DNA of 6,247 nt, from NCBI GenBank assembly GCA_025980505.1, contig JAICXI010000118.1, positions 1-6,247 of the forward strand, written 5' to 3'. This DNA comes from a bacterium. Its GTDB lineage: Bacteria; Oederibacteriota; Muellerivitia; Muellerivitales; Muellerivitaceae. The translations under genes were made by a program, and so were the position numbers. Positions 1 through 5,239 of this stretch are shown piece by piece. The notes under the pieces were generated by a model. That model was not told the DNA's origin and made no database searches. It was given only the letters and a program-made list of their open reading frames with translations. The stretch's first letter is position 1; each line of letters begins with the position of its first letter.

Positions 1-839
1 GTCGGTATCAGGGAAGTCGCGGTCATGCTCGGCGTGAAGGTGGAAGTCGGCGTGCGGTTCGGGGTCGAGGTGGGCGTCCAGGTAGCCGTGGAAGTGGCCG
101 ACCCGGTGGTCGCCCAGGTTGGAGTGGTGCTGGAAGTGGGCGTCCGGGTTGCGGTACAGGTGGGCGTGGGGGTGGCCGTGGAAGTCGGGGTGTTGGTAAA
201 AGGCGTGGCCGTACAGGCGAAGCAAATGCTTCCCGTCGGGGTGGGCGTCGGGGTTTTGCTGCCCGTCGAGGTGGGTGTGGCTGTGGGCGTAGGCGTCGCG
301 GTGTTGCTGCCCGTCGAGGTGGGCGTGGCTGTGGGCGTATTCGTGGCCGAAGGAACCGGCGTGCCACAGACCAGGATGCCCACGGACATTTCGCTGTCCG
401 GCGGGTACCCGCAGGTGATGCCGTAACTTTCCGCCGCCACCACCACGGAAAGGTTGCCCGGCAAGGCGTTGGACGGCACTTGGATGTTCCAGCCCGCGGT
501 TTCCCCACAGGTGGAAAGGGGTTGGGAGTTGTTGGCGTTCCAGCCGCCCGAGGGGCTCAAGTCGCCCACGTTGGCGCCGTTGGAATCCACCACGAAAAGC
601 TGCCGGGCATCGGGACAGGGTTGGAGGCTCATGAAACCGGCCTGGTTCAAGGCCACCAGGAAGAAGGAATTGGCGTTGGGCTGGGTTTCGCAGTAAACGA
701 CCGAGACGGCCACCGATTGGCCCGGGCAGGCCGTGGAAGGGTCGACGGTCAAGGCGCTGATCTGGGTGGCCGCGCCCAGCGGCGCGGCTTCCCCAAGAAC
801 CGCTGCCACCCCGAAAATAACGGTGAAAACTTTTTTCAT
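1..839 (-). CDS. Secreted six-cysteine domain protein with long Thr/Pro-rich stalk (C-terminus off window)
   Basis: The reading frame is open from the ATG at 839 to the window edge, giving 279 residues with no stop. The start is firm because an in-frame TAA lies four codons upstream (849-851). Residues 1-24 form a Sec signal peptide (MKK, hydrophobic core, cleavage near LGA/A). Residues 25-158 look like a beta-rich extracellular domain with six cysteines (38, 50, 75, 111, 143, 158), probably three disulfides. From about 159 the chain becomes a T/P/S stalk of the TPTxT type, with an imperfect 16-residue duplication at 170-201. The stalk also holds a CFAC motif (206-209) and Cys228. Such stalks commonly hold surface domains away from the membrane; a further C-terminal domain beyond the edge is possible. 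No clear Shine-Dalgarno precedes the ATG. I do not recognise the cysteine domain. The gene call is firm; its role is unknown. Confidence 0.85.
   Translation of the reverse strand, partial: MKKVFTVIFGVAAVLGEAAPLGAATQISALTVDPSTACPGQSVAVSVVYCETQPNANSFFLVALNQAGFMSLQPCPDARQLFVVDSNGANVGDLSPSGGWNANNSQPLSTCGETAGWNIQVPSNALPGNLSVVVAAESYGITCGYPPDSEMSVGILVCGTPVPSATNTPTATPTSTGSNTATPTPTATPTSTGSKTPTPTPTGSICFACTATPFTNTPTSTATPTPTCTATRTPTSSTTPTWATTGSATSTATWTPTSTPNRTPTSTFTPSMTATSLIP
237..332 (-). repeat. Tandem 48-bp (16-residue) duplication in the Thr/Pro stalk
   Basis: Two adjacent 48-bp units encode residues 170-185 and 186-201 of the stalk. Each contains the octapeptide ATPTSTGS and they differ at two residues (N/K and A/P). 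At DNA level 256-291 matches 304-339 over 36 bases with one mismatch. This is a recent in-frame tandem duplication inside a low-complexity coding region, not a CRISPR or mobile element. It is a likely place for length variation or assembly collapse. Confidence 0.8.
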
Positions 840-1388
840 AGGACCCGCTTATACCAGGCTTGGATCATCTTCATCGCGGCTTTGAAACCGGGGAGGCGGA
901 TTTCCCCGCCCCCCCGCGTTCCCGGCAATTGCTTGATAAGACCTTGTTATATAAACGACTTGACTTTCGGATTCCGCCCGGGCATCCAGAGGCGTGGAAG
1001 GCGGCTTCCCTTGATTCAATTGAGTTGAAAGGAAAAGCAGGATCCGTGCCAATAAAAAATTCCTGCATTTGCGAACGTTTTTAAAACGGTTCGACTCCCG
1101 GGGTGGAAAAAACCGTCGTTTGAATTTTGGCAGTTTTGAAAAACTTTTTGAATTCCGGAGCGTTCGAGACCCTTTCCCCAATCCTTCAGCGAAAGGGCGC
1201 CCCCTTGATTCTTCATGTTTTTAAAGCGTTTTCGGCCCTATTCCCTTCCTTCGTGGCAAGGGGCAAGGTATCGAGCGGAAACTTTTTCGGCGGGATTTCG
1301 AGAAGCGGGGAAATTCGGGGCTCTGTTGTTTTTCTTTCAGTTCCAATGGCTCCCAAACGCAAATAGCGCGCCCGGGAAAGGGCACGCT
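840..1388. other. Intergenic stretch without a convincing gene
   Basis: This stretch of about 550 bases has runs of A and T and short open frames on both strands (for example minus 849-1181 and 1016-1216). None of those frames has a Shine-Dalgarno, a signal or domain motif, or protein-like composition. A 7-bp inverted repeat, CCCTTTC at 1170-1176 and GAAAGGG at 1191-1197, has no T-run behind it. Apart from the -10-like element at its left end, I see no RNA gene or regulatory structure I can defend. Most of it lies downstream of the 34-codon gene's terminator and upstream of the stalk-protein gene. Confidence 0.5.
848..856 (-). promoter_or_regulatory. Candidate extended -10 element for the stalk-protein gene
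   Basis: On the minus strand TGG is followed directly by TATAAG, a 5/6 match to TATAAT with the TGn extension. No acceptable -35 lies 16-18 bases upstream. The hexamer ends nine bases before the A of the ATG at 839, so initiation here would give a leader of only about two bases. That fits the lack of a Shine-Dalgarno. The call rests on sequence likeness only. Confidence 0.35.
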
Positions 1389-1418
1389 TAAGAAACAAGA
1401 ACCGGCCCTTGGGGCCGG
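1389..1418 (-). terminator. Intrinsic terminator after the 34-residue membrane microprotein
   Basis: On the minus strand a perfect 7-bp stem CCGGCCC/GGGCCGG (1402-1418) with a 3-base loop is followed by TTCTTGTTTCTT (1389-1400). The stem begins a few bases after the TAA at 1421-1423. Position and T-rich tail fit a rho-independent terminator for the small gene and support that gene being real. Confidence 0.7.
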
Positions 1419-1420
1419 CC

Positions 1421-1525
1421 TTACTTGCTCATCACATGAAGGCACCAAACCGCCTGGGCCAGCCATCCGCCGAAGAGGAAGGCTCCCAAGGCGATGGTCC
1501 ATTTTGGGATTTTTTTCTCTTCCAT
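1421..1525 (-). CDS. 34-residue single-pass membrane microprotein
   Basis: ATG at 1525 to TAA at 1421 encodes 34 residues. The layout is a charged amphipathic start (MEEKKIPK), a hydrophobic stretch at about residues 9-30 (WTIALGAFLFGGW then LAQAVWCLHV) long enough for one membrane helix, and a short polar tail ending MSK. One Cys (29) and three Trp are present. A GGGGAG Shine-Dalgarno lies six bases before the ATG, and a clear intrinsic terminator follows within a few bases of the stop. So the gene appears to have its own translation and termination signals and is not part of a longer frame. Short one-helix proteins of this size are often accessory subunits of membrane complexes (KdpF, CydX and CcoQ are known examples), but I see no specific match. 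No partner gene is adjacent, and the promoter is unclear. Confidence 0.6.
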   Translation of the reverse strand: MEEKKIPKWTIALGAFLFGGWLAQAVWCLHVMSK

Positions 1526-2154
1526 GTTTTTCTCCCCGGTCAAAACTTTCAATGCGCTCCAGCCTTTCGACGGGGAAGGTGGAATTTAATCCGAATTTTC
1601 CGCTTCAAAAAAAGCGGGCGGATTACATTAGGAGGAAAAGCGGTTTCAGAGGGACCCACCGGATGAAAACCAACCTAAAAACCGGGAAGTATCCCTTCCT
1701 AAAAGCAAACACTCTTCGGCTGGCGTGTGCACAGCACGTGACGAAGCGACCCCAGTTTAAATACGCCGTTATGAGGAATTGGCGAAAAAGCTTAAAACCA
1801 CCCATGAACGGTTCGGCTCCCTGCGGTCGCTCACCGAAGGCTTGGGTTGCCTTGGCCCTGAGTGATCGAAGCGAATCGAAGGGTTCGCCTCAAATTTCGA
1901 GGCTCGCAATGACGACTTATCGAAGCATCGGCCGAAAACACAGGAACTTAAGCATGTCGTTCCCTTTGAAAAAAAAGGGAGAGGTATTCGCCTTTGTTAA
2001 ATAGGGCCAAGGCCAACCCCGTCTTTCAGAGGGGGAAGCCTGCGAAAAGGGACGAATTTCGAAAATGAAGTTGCGTGCCACAAAGGGAGATTCACCGAAA
2101 ACCCCATTCGAAGCAGGCAATCCGCGGCCCGAATCCTGAAGCGATGGAGTGCGG
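1526..2154. other. Non-coding stretch with repeat-derived sequence
   Basis: This stretch of about 630 bases separates the microprotein gene from the carbonic anhydrase gene. A plus-strand frame at 1504-2004 is open by chance: it lacks a Shine-Dalgarno, has no domain, and its middle is the translation of a dispersed-repeat-like sequence. Besides that block (separate entry), a hairpin TCCCTTT/AAAGGGA with a six-base loop lies at 1961-1980, followed by a mixed tail without a T-run. I see no tRNA or riboswitch. Confidence 0.5.
1803..1915 (-). repeat. Probable dispersed intergenic repeat of the GTCATTGCGAG type
   Basis: Read on the minus strand the block starts CGTCATTGCGAG (near 1903-1914) and later contains GAGCGACCGCAGGGAGC (near 1815-1832). 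These two pieces are characteristic of abundant extragenic repeats known in several bacterial groups. Between them lie stackable inverted repeats. One is GCGAATC/GGTTCGC (1871-1877 with 1882-1888, one G.T pair, four-base loop). The other is GCCTC/GAGGC (1887-1891 with 1899-1903) around a near-palindromic AT core. The boundaries are approximate. No second copy occurs in this window, so the assignment rests on recalled resemblance and folding potential. Confidence 0.4.
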
Positions 2155-2781
2155 CTACTTTTCCAGCCCGCCCAGGATACGCTCCCCGTCCTTCCCGTCC
2201 AGGACGGTCCACCGGCCGGGCCCGGCTTCGTAATAGAGGACCTCCAGGTGCCGGATATCGAACCAGAGGCCGTGCAGGCCCAAGGCGCGCTCCCGGATGG
2301 CGTCCCCCACGCTGGGATAGCCCTTGAGGTGTTCCAGTTGGGCCAGGACGTTGCGGCGCGAGGCTTCGTTGACTTCCAGGCCCGCGGCCTCGGGGCCCAC
2401 CCCCATCTGGAGCCATTCCTTCAGCGATCCCTCGGGCAGGGCCGCCTGGCCCTTGCAATGGGCGTGCATGGCCCCGCAATCGCTGTGGCCGCAAACGATG
2501 ATGTCGCGCACCTTGAGCTTTTCCACGGCGAAATCCACCGCCGCAGCCGTGCCCGTTCCCCCGGGGTTGCCGTGCGGGGGCACCAGGTTGCCCACGTTGC
2601 GGAGCACGAACAAGTCGCCCGGGTCCGTGGAAGCGAACACGTTGACCGCCACGCGGCTGTCCGAGCAGGCGATAAAAAGAGCGTCGGGCGCCTGGCCCAG
2701 AACCAGCCTGCTGAAGGCCTCCTCATAGCCCTGCCGCCGGGTCTCGTGGAACTGGATGATGCCGCGGATAAGTTTCTTCAT
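2155..2781 (-). CDS. Beta-class carbonic anhydrase
   Basis: This cytoplasmic zinc enzyme interconverts CO2 and bicarbonate, supplying bicarbonate for carboxylations and helping pH balance. The 208-residue protein has the family's usual length and all its hallmarks: the CSDSR motif with Cys39 as zinc ligand and the Asp41-Arg43 dyad, then GHSDCG with zinc ligands His99 and Cys102. The segment RNVGN (61-65) and the glycine-rich GGTGTAAAVDFAV region (74-86) are typical of the fold. There is no signal peptide. The ATG at 2781 fits the family N-terminus (RGIIQFHE) and follows a purine-rich AAGGAAAGAG. The gene stands alone, divergent from the secreted protein at 2989, with a candidate extended -10 about 40 bases upstream of the start. 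No transporter or carboxylase is adjacent. The family assignment is firm, but I give no symbol because several symbols (can, cynT, cah) are used for such enzymes. Confidence 0.95.
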   Translation of the reverse strand: MKKLIRGIIQFHETRRQGYEEAFSRLVLGQAPDALFIACSDSRVAVNVFASTDPGDLFVLRNVGNLVPPHGNPGGTGTAAAVDFAVEKLKVRDIIVCGHSDCGAMHAHCKGQAALPEGSLKEWLQMGVGPEAAGLEVNEASRRNVLAQLEHLKGYPSVGDAIRERALGLHGLWFDIRHLEVLYYEAGPGRWTVLDGKDGERILGGLEK

Positions 2782-2813
2782 TCTCTTTCTCTTTCCTTGA
2801 ACGGGGATGGACG

Positions 2814-2869
2814 CGGCCCAATCATACCAACGGGGATTTTAAAAATCGAAGGGTTTGGGCCGTTTTTTT
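2814..2869 (+). promoter_or_regulatory. Inverted repeat with T7 run in the divergent spacer
   Basis: CGGCCCAA (2814-2821) and TTGGGCCG (2855-2862) form a perfect 8-bp inverted repeat around 33 bases, which themselves contain GATTT/AAATC (2835-2847). Seven T residues (2863-2869) follow on the plus strand. The shape is that of a long-loop intrinsic terminator or attenuator reading toward the gene at 2989. As DNA, the arms could equally be paired operator sites about 41 bp apart flanking the carbonic anhydrase -10. Which of these applies cannot be told from sequence. Confidence 0.35.
2821..2829 (-). promoter_or_regulatory. Candidate extended -10 promoter of the carbonic anhydrase gene
   Basis: On the minus strand TGG precedes TATGAT (5/6 match to TATAAT), making an extended -10. 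The predicted transcript start near 2814 gives a leader of about 33 bases before the ATG at 2781. No good -35 is visible at 17 bases spacing. The element lies inside the loop of an inverted repeat (2814-2862). Confidence 0.4.
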
Positions 2870-2971
2870 AGGGTTTTCCTTTCCCCGGCGGAAAGCCGGG
2901 CCCCTCCGTCCCTTTCCGGGAACTTTTGGGCCGCGCCCGTGTCCAACCGGATAGGACGTAACCAACCCATT

Positions 2972-2981
2972 GGAGAAGGAG
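2972..2981 (+). promoter_or_regulatory. Strong Shine-Dalgarno fixing the start at 2989
   Basis: GGAGAAGGAG lies seven bases before the ATG at 2989. It selects this start over plus-strand frames opening at 2855 and 2970 and places the signal peptide exactly at the N-terminus. Confidence 0.75.
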
Positions 2982-2988
2982 AAAAGAC

Positions 2989-3870
2989 ATGCGAATCAAC
3001 AGGATGTTGCCGGTTGCGCTGCTGGCCCTGGCGGCCCCCCACGCCCAGGCCGCGGTCAAGGATTACGCCGTCAAGTGCCGTACCACGATCGTGGAGGACG
3101 ACCGCCGGATCCACCAGACCCGGCGCCAGGCCTACGGTTTCCGGGTGGAAATCCTGGGCGACAACGGGAACGTGAAGCCCGAGGATCTCCAAGGGAGCCG
3201 CCCCTTCGTCACCGCGGAAAAGGGGGAGCGCTATTCGGTGCGGCTTTACAATCCCCTGCCCGTGCGGGTGGCCGTGAACCTGACCGTGGACGGGCTGAAC
3301 TCCATCACCGGCAAGCCCAGCGGCATTGAGGACGGCAAGAAATGGATCATCGACCCCTACGGTTCCGTCACCATCCCGGGCTGGCAGGTGAGCGGCGGCG
3401 AGGCCCGGCGCTTTTTCTTCACGGACAAACCCAAATCCTACGCCAAGTGGCGCGGGGACAACCTGGGGAAGGACCTGGCGGCCAACTGCGGCGTGATCGG
3501 TGCGGCTTACTTCTGGGACCAGGGGGAGTTGGACCGCTATTGGGACGACCATCCCACCTACCATTATCCCCACCGGGCCCTGGACATGGACCGCGCCAAA
3601 AAATCCATGGCCCTGCCGGCGCCCGCCTGCTCCCAGCCCATGCCGGGCGCCCAAGGGATGAACGGAGGGCAGCCCCGCGACAGGGCCGAGAAGGAACAAG
3701 CCGGTACGGGCATGGGTGAAAGCCAATACAACCCCACGGTTGAAGTGGATTTCCACTACGACGCGGGCATGTACTCCCCCGACCAGGCCGTGGTCATTTA
3801 CTACGACTTCGCCCCGGTCCAGGCGCCCAATCCCTTCCCCGCCTTGGGCTACGCGCCCGAGATGCCGTGA
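2989..3870 (+). CDS. Secreted conserved protein of unknown function
   Basis: The 293-residue product begins with a Sec signal peptide (MRINR, hydrophobic core, cleavage after AQA at about residue 21), so the mature protein is periplasmic or extracellular. The central region resembles a recurring bacterial family without assigned function that I recall from Myxobacteria-like and other genomes. Its recognisable blocks are YSVRLYNPLPVRV and VDGLNSITGKP (82-110), DPYGSVTIPGW (122-132), a FFFTDKPKSYA segment (142-152), and CGVIGAAYF (167-175). The pattern suggests a beta-sandwich. Residues 205-248 are a low-complexity, Pro/Gly/Gln-rich spacer, followed by a beta-like C-terminal strand pair rich in Tyr and Asp (249-275). 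Cysteines are at 30, 167 and 214. A strong Shine-Dalgarno precedes the ATG. The gene is single and divergent from the carbonic anhydrase, and I see no clear promoter. The coding call is firm; the family likeness is from memory and the function is unknown. Confidence 0.9.
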   Translation: MRINRMLPVALLALAAPHAQAAVKDYAVKCRTTIVEDDRRIHQTRRQAYGFRVEILGDNGNVKPEDLQGSRPFVTAEKGERYSVRLYNPLPVRVAVNLTVDGLNSITGKPSGIEDGKKWIIDPYGSVTIPGWQVSGGEARRFFFTDKPKSYAKWRGDNLGKDLAANCGVIGAAYFWDQGELDRYWDDHPTYHYPHRALDMDRAKKSMALPAPACSQPMPGAQGMNGGQPRDRAEKEQAGTGMGESQYNPTVEVDFHYDAGMYSPDQAVVIYYDFAPVQAPNPFPALGYAPEMP

Positions 3871-3878
3871 TCCCTTAA

Positions 3879-3902
3879 GGGGGGTCGGCGTGAAGACCCC
3901 CC
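3879..3902. terminator. GC-rich hairpin between convergent genes
   Basis: GGGGGGTC (3879-3886) pairs perfectly with GACCCCCC (3895-3902) around an eight-base loop. It lies nine bases after the stop of the plus-strand gene and abuts the TGA (3903-3905) of the minus-strand lipoprotein remnant. Position suggests a shared, bidirectional end for two convergent transcripts. Neither side has a proper T-run (minus side only TTAAGGGA), so efficiency as an intrinsic terminator is uncertain. Confidence 0.5.
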
Positions 3903-4226
3903 TCAGGGGCCGTACTTGTAGACCTTGGACGCGGCCGTATCCAGGATGTAGATGTCGCCGCTGGAATCGGAAGTGACAGCGTAAGGCCCCTGCAAGCCGG
4001 TGAAGGTGTAAACCTTATTCCCGTTCGGCGGTGGGGGTCGCGGTGAAGGTGGATGTCGGGGTTGCGGTGGGCGTGGCCGTCGCCGTGTCCGTGAGCGTTC
4101 CGCCGGCGGTGGAAGTGGCTGTGGGCGGGTTAACGGGGAGGGTGGGGCTGTTCTTGCCGGGACACCCGGCTAAGCCGACACAAGGAAGATCAACGGCAGG
4201 CCGGATAAGGCCTTGGTGTTTTTCAT
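3903..4226 (-). pseudogene. Broken T-P-T stalk lipoprotein with a single NHL-like repeat
   Basis: The ATG at 4226, after a strong GGAGGGA (4231-4237), encodes MKNTKALSGLPLIFL, half a lipoprotein signal. In this frame TAG (4170-4172) stops it after 18 codons. One frame over, the sequence continues sensibly: CVGLAGC, with a perfect LAGC lipobox, then a T/P stalk (to about 4030) ending at TAA 4015-4017. A second, opposite shift between about 4030 and 4018 returns to the starting frame. There GNKVYTFTGLQGPYAV, then DSSGDIYILDTAASKVYKYGP, ends at TGA 3903. That tail resembles the last blade of an NHL/6-bladed beta-propeller. Joined up, the protein would have about 108 residues and one blade, far fewer than a propeller needs, so an internal deletion is also likely. 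Alternatively, errors or collapse in low-complexity assembly could produce this. The parts are clear; whether the damage is biological is not. Confidence 0.65.
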
Positions 4227-4230
4227 GGGC

Positions 4231-4237
4231 TCCCTCC
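4231..4237 (-). promoter_or_regulatory. Shine-Dalgarno of the lipoprotein remnant
   Basis: GGAGGGA on the minus strand lies four bases from the ATG at 4226. It supports that ATG, and not the upstream ATG at 4347 of the stalk frame, as the original start, and so supports the frame change in the signal peptide. Confidence 0.65.
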
Positions 4238-4250
4238 AGGAAAGAATGAG

Positions 4251-4278
4251 GGAAAATAACCCAACCCCGGAAGGTTGG
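4251..4278 (-). terminator. Candidate terminator of the DUF6498-like gene
   Basis: On the minus strand CCAACC/GGTTGG (4261-4278, six-base loop) is followed by GTTATTTTCC. The hairpin lies about 75 bases after the TAA at 4353 and before the lipoprotein start, which would separate the two genes into different transcripts. The stem is short and the T-run imperfect, so this is moderate evidence only. Confidence 0.35.
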
Positions 4279-4352
4279 CAAGACCTTTCCCATAAAGACC
4301 TGGAAGCGGCTGTGGTTCCGGCTTATTTGGAGGGGTTTCCCCGGCATTCCAC

Positions 4353-5093
4353 TTATTCTGTGGCCTTGTTTTCCGCCGCCGAAGGCTCCGCCACCAGGCT
4401 TCCGTCCGAAAGCCGGTGGACCTTGACCAGCCCGTGCAGGTCGGCGGCCACCTTGAGGGCGATCATGAGCGCAAAACCCGCCTGCTGGGCGTGCAGGGCC
4501 AGCACCAGGAACCCCCCGAAGAGCAGCGTCCCATGCATCACCACCACCCTTTTATAAGGCGCGGTCATCAAGTCCCCGGCCTGGGAGGCGCCCGTCAGGT
4601 TATTGGCCAGGCGAAGCAAGAGGAACCGGGCCAGGGGCGACCGCACCTTCGCCAGTTCTTCCGGCGGCACCTGGAGCGGCGCCCTTTGCCACCATCGGCG
4701 GAAGGTGTGCAAATAAAAGGCCACACCGTGGCTCACGAAAAGAAGCGCCATGGGTTTCCAGAGGCCGTCCTGGAAAATGAGTTTGGAAAGGACGGCGGTG
4801 AAGTGCAGGGTCCTGGCCCAGGGAGGGCCGAAAAAGCCGTTCAACAATATGAAATGCACGGTCATGAACATGCCGAAGTGGACGCAGAAAAAGGGCACCA
4901 GGAAAAGGCTGAAGATCCCCGCCTCCAAAAGGATGCCCAGGATGCCGAAGAACCCCACGATGGCGGACTCGCTCCAGTAAAGCACCATGAGCGTGTAGAT
5001 GTCCCATCCCCAAAGGAAGACGCCCACCAGGGGGAAAAGGTTGGCCACCAGCAGCGTCCAAACCGAAACGTTCGACCAAACCCGCGCGTTCAT
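4353..5093 (-). CDS. DUF6498-like multi-pass membrane protein
   Basis: The 246-residue protein has about six hydrophobic segments, near residues 9-29, 33-56, 59-87, 113-132, 183-202 and 205-222. A basic cytosolic-type loop (133-180) separates the first four from the last two. N-terminal ANLFPLVGVFLWGWD and LYWSES (residues 17-43) and the later YKRVVVMHGTLLFGGF (180-195) resemble DUF6498, an uncharacterised integral membrane family. Histidines in or near membrane segments (72, 80, 122, 129, 187) are notable, but no metal or heme site can be claimed. The start at 5093 follows AGAGGG, and an extended -10 (TGC TACAAT) lies upstream, giving a leader of roughly 26 bases. The gene appears to be transcribed alone. 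The membrane-protein call is very secure, the family assignment good, and the function unknown. Confidence 0.82.
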   Translation of the reverse strand: MNARVWSNVSVWTLLVANLFPLVGVFLWGWDIYTLMVLYWSESAIVGFFGILGILLEAGIFSLFLVPFFCVHFGMFMTVHFILLNGFFGPPWARTLHFTAVLSKLIFQDGLWKPMALLFVSHGVAFYLHTFRRWWQRAPLQVPPEELAKVRSPLARFLLLRLANNLTGASQAGDLMTAPYKRVVVMHGTLLFGGFLVLALHAQQAGFALMIALKVAADLHGLVKVHRLSDGSLVAEPSAAENKATE

Positions 5094-5125
5094 AAAGACC
5101 CTCTAGGGGAAGGATGGATGCCCCG

Positions 5126-5134
5126 ATTGTAGCA
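5126..5134 (-). promoter_or_regulatory. Extended -10 promoter of the DUF6498-like gene
   Basis: On the minus strand TGC precedes TACAAT (5/6 match to TATAAT). The predicted start near 5119 leaves about 26 bases of leader. The 17 bases upstream are GC-rich with no recognisable -35, as expected of an extended -10 promoter. This is the best promoter candidate in the window. Confidence 0.5.
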
Positions 5135-5194
5135 AAGCCGGGCCGGGCCGCTTGCGTATTTTCGGGCCTGACGGCGCTTATCGGCCGGAGCCGA

Positions 5195-5224
5195 AAATCC
5201 CGGCCTGGGAACAGGCCGGGATTT
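5195..5224 (-). terminator. Strong intrinsic terminator of the 5240-6247 pair
   Basis: A perfect 13-bp inverted repeat (AAATCCCGGCCTG at 5195-5207, CAGGCCGGGATTT at 5212-5224) with a four-base loop starts 15 bases after the TAA at 5240-5242. On the minus strand the stem runs into TTTT and then CGG. The A-T base pairs at the foot make it symmetrical, so it could act in both directions, but no plus-strand gene reads into it. Confidence 0.75.
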
Positions 5225-5239
5225 GACCTTTCCGCGCCC

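Noticed and set aside
237..339. Repeats considered as a CRISPR array
   Set aside because: The units are contiguous, in-frame coding repeats without unique spacers.
25..426. Plus-strand open frame encoding a Gly/Val repeat protein
   Set aside because: It is the antisense of the T/P stalk-coding DNA. ACC/CCC-rich codons give Gly/Val-rich complements, and there is no Shine-Dalgarno or sensible N-terminus.
1088..1099. GGTTCGACTCCC, resembling a tRNA T-arm
   Set aside because: The flanking bases do not form a T-stem (a C faces a C, and A faces G), and no acceptor, D or anticodon arm is found upstream.
849..1216. Minus-strand open frames between the stalk gene and the microprotein
   Set aside because: No Shine-Dalgarno, no domain or signal features, and a composition that looks like translated spacer DNA.
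1504..2004. Plus-strand 166-residue open frame
   Set aside because: It has no ribosome site and is antisense to the microprotein start and the repeat-like block. Its middle is the typical spurious translation of dispersed repeats.
2884..2900. CCCGGC/GCCGGG hairpin in the leader of the gene at 2989
   Set aside because: It is only six base pairs with no T-run on either strand and no known riboswitch features. In GC-rich DNA it is expected by chance.
2839..3756. Long minus-strand frame of 305 residues
   Set aside because: It is the antisense shadow of the secreted protein at 2989-3870, which has the signal peptide, a strong Shine-Dalgarno and conserved blocks.
4015..4347. Stalk frame of the lipoprotein read from the upstream ATG at 4347 as an intact 110-residue gene
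   Set aside because: Its N-terminus is not a signal peptide and lacks a ribosome site, while the ATG at 4226 has both. The lipobox fits only as a continuation of the 4226 start after a frame change.
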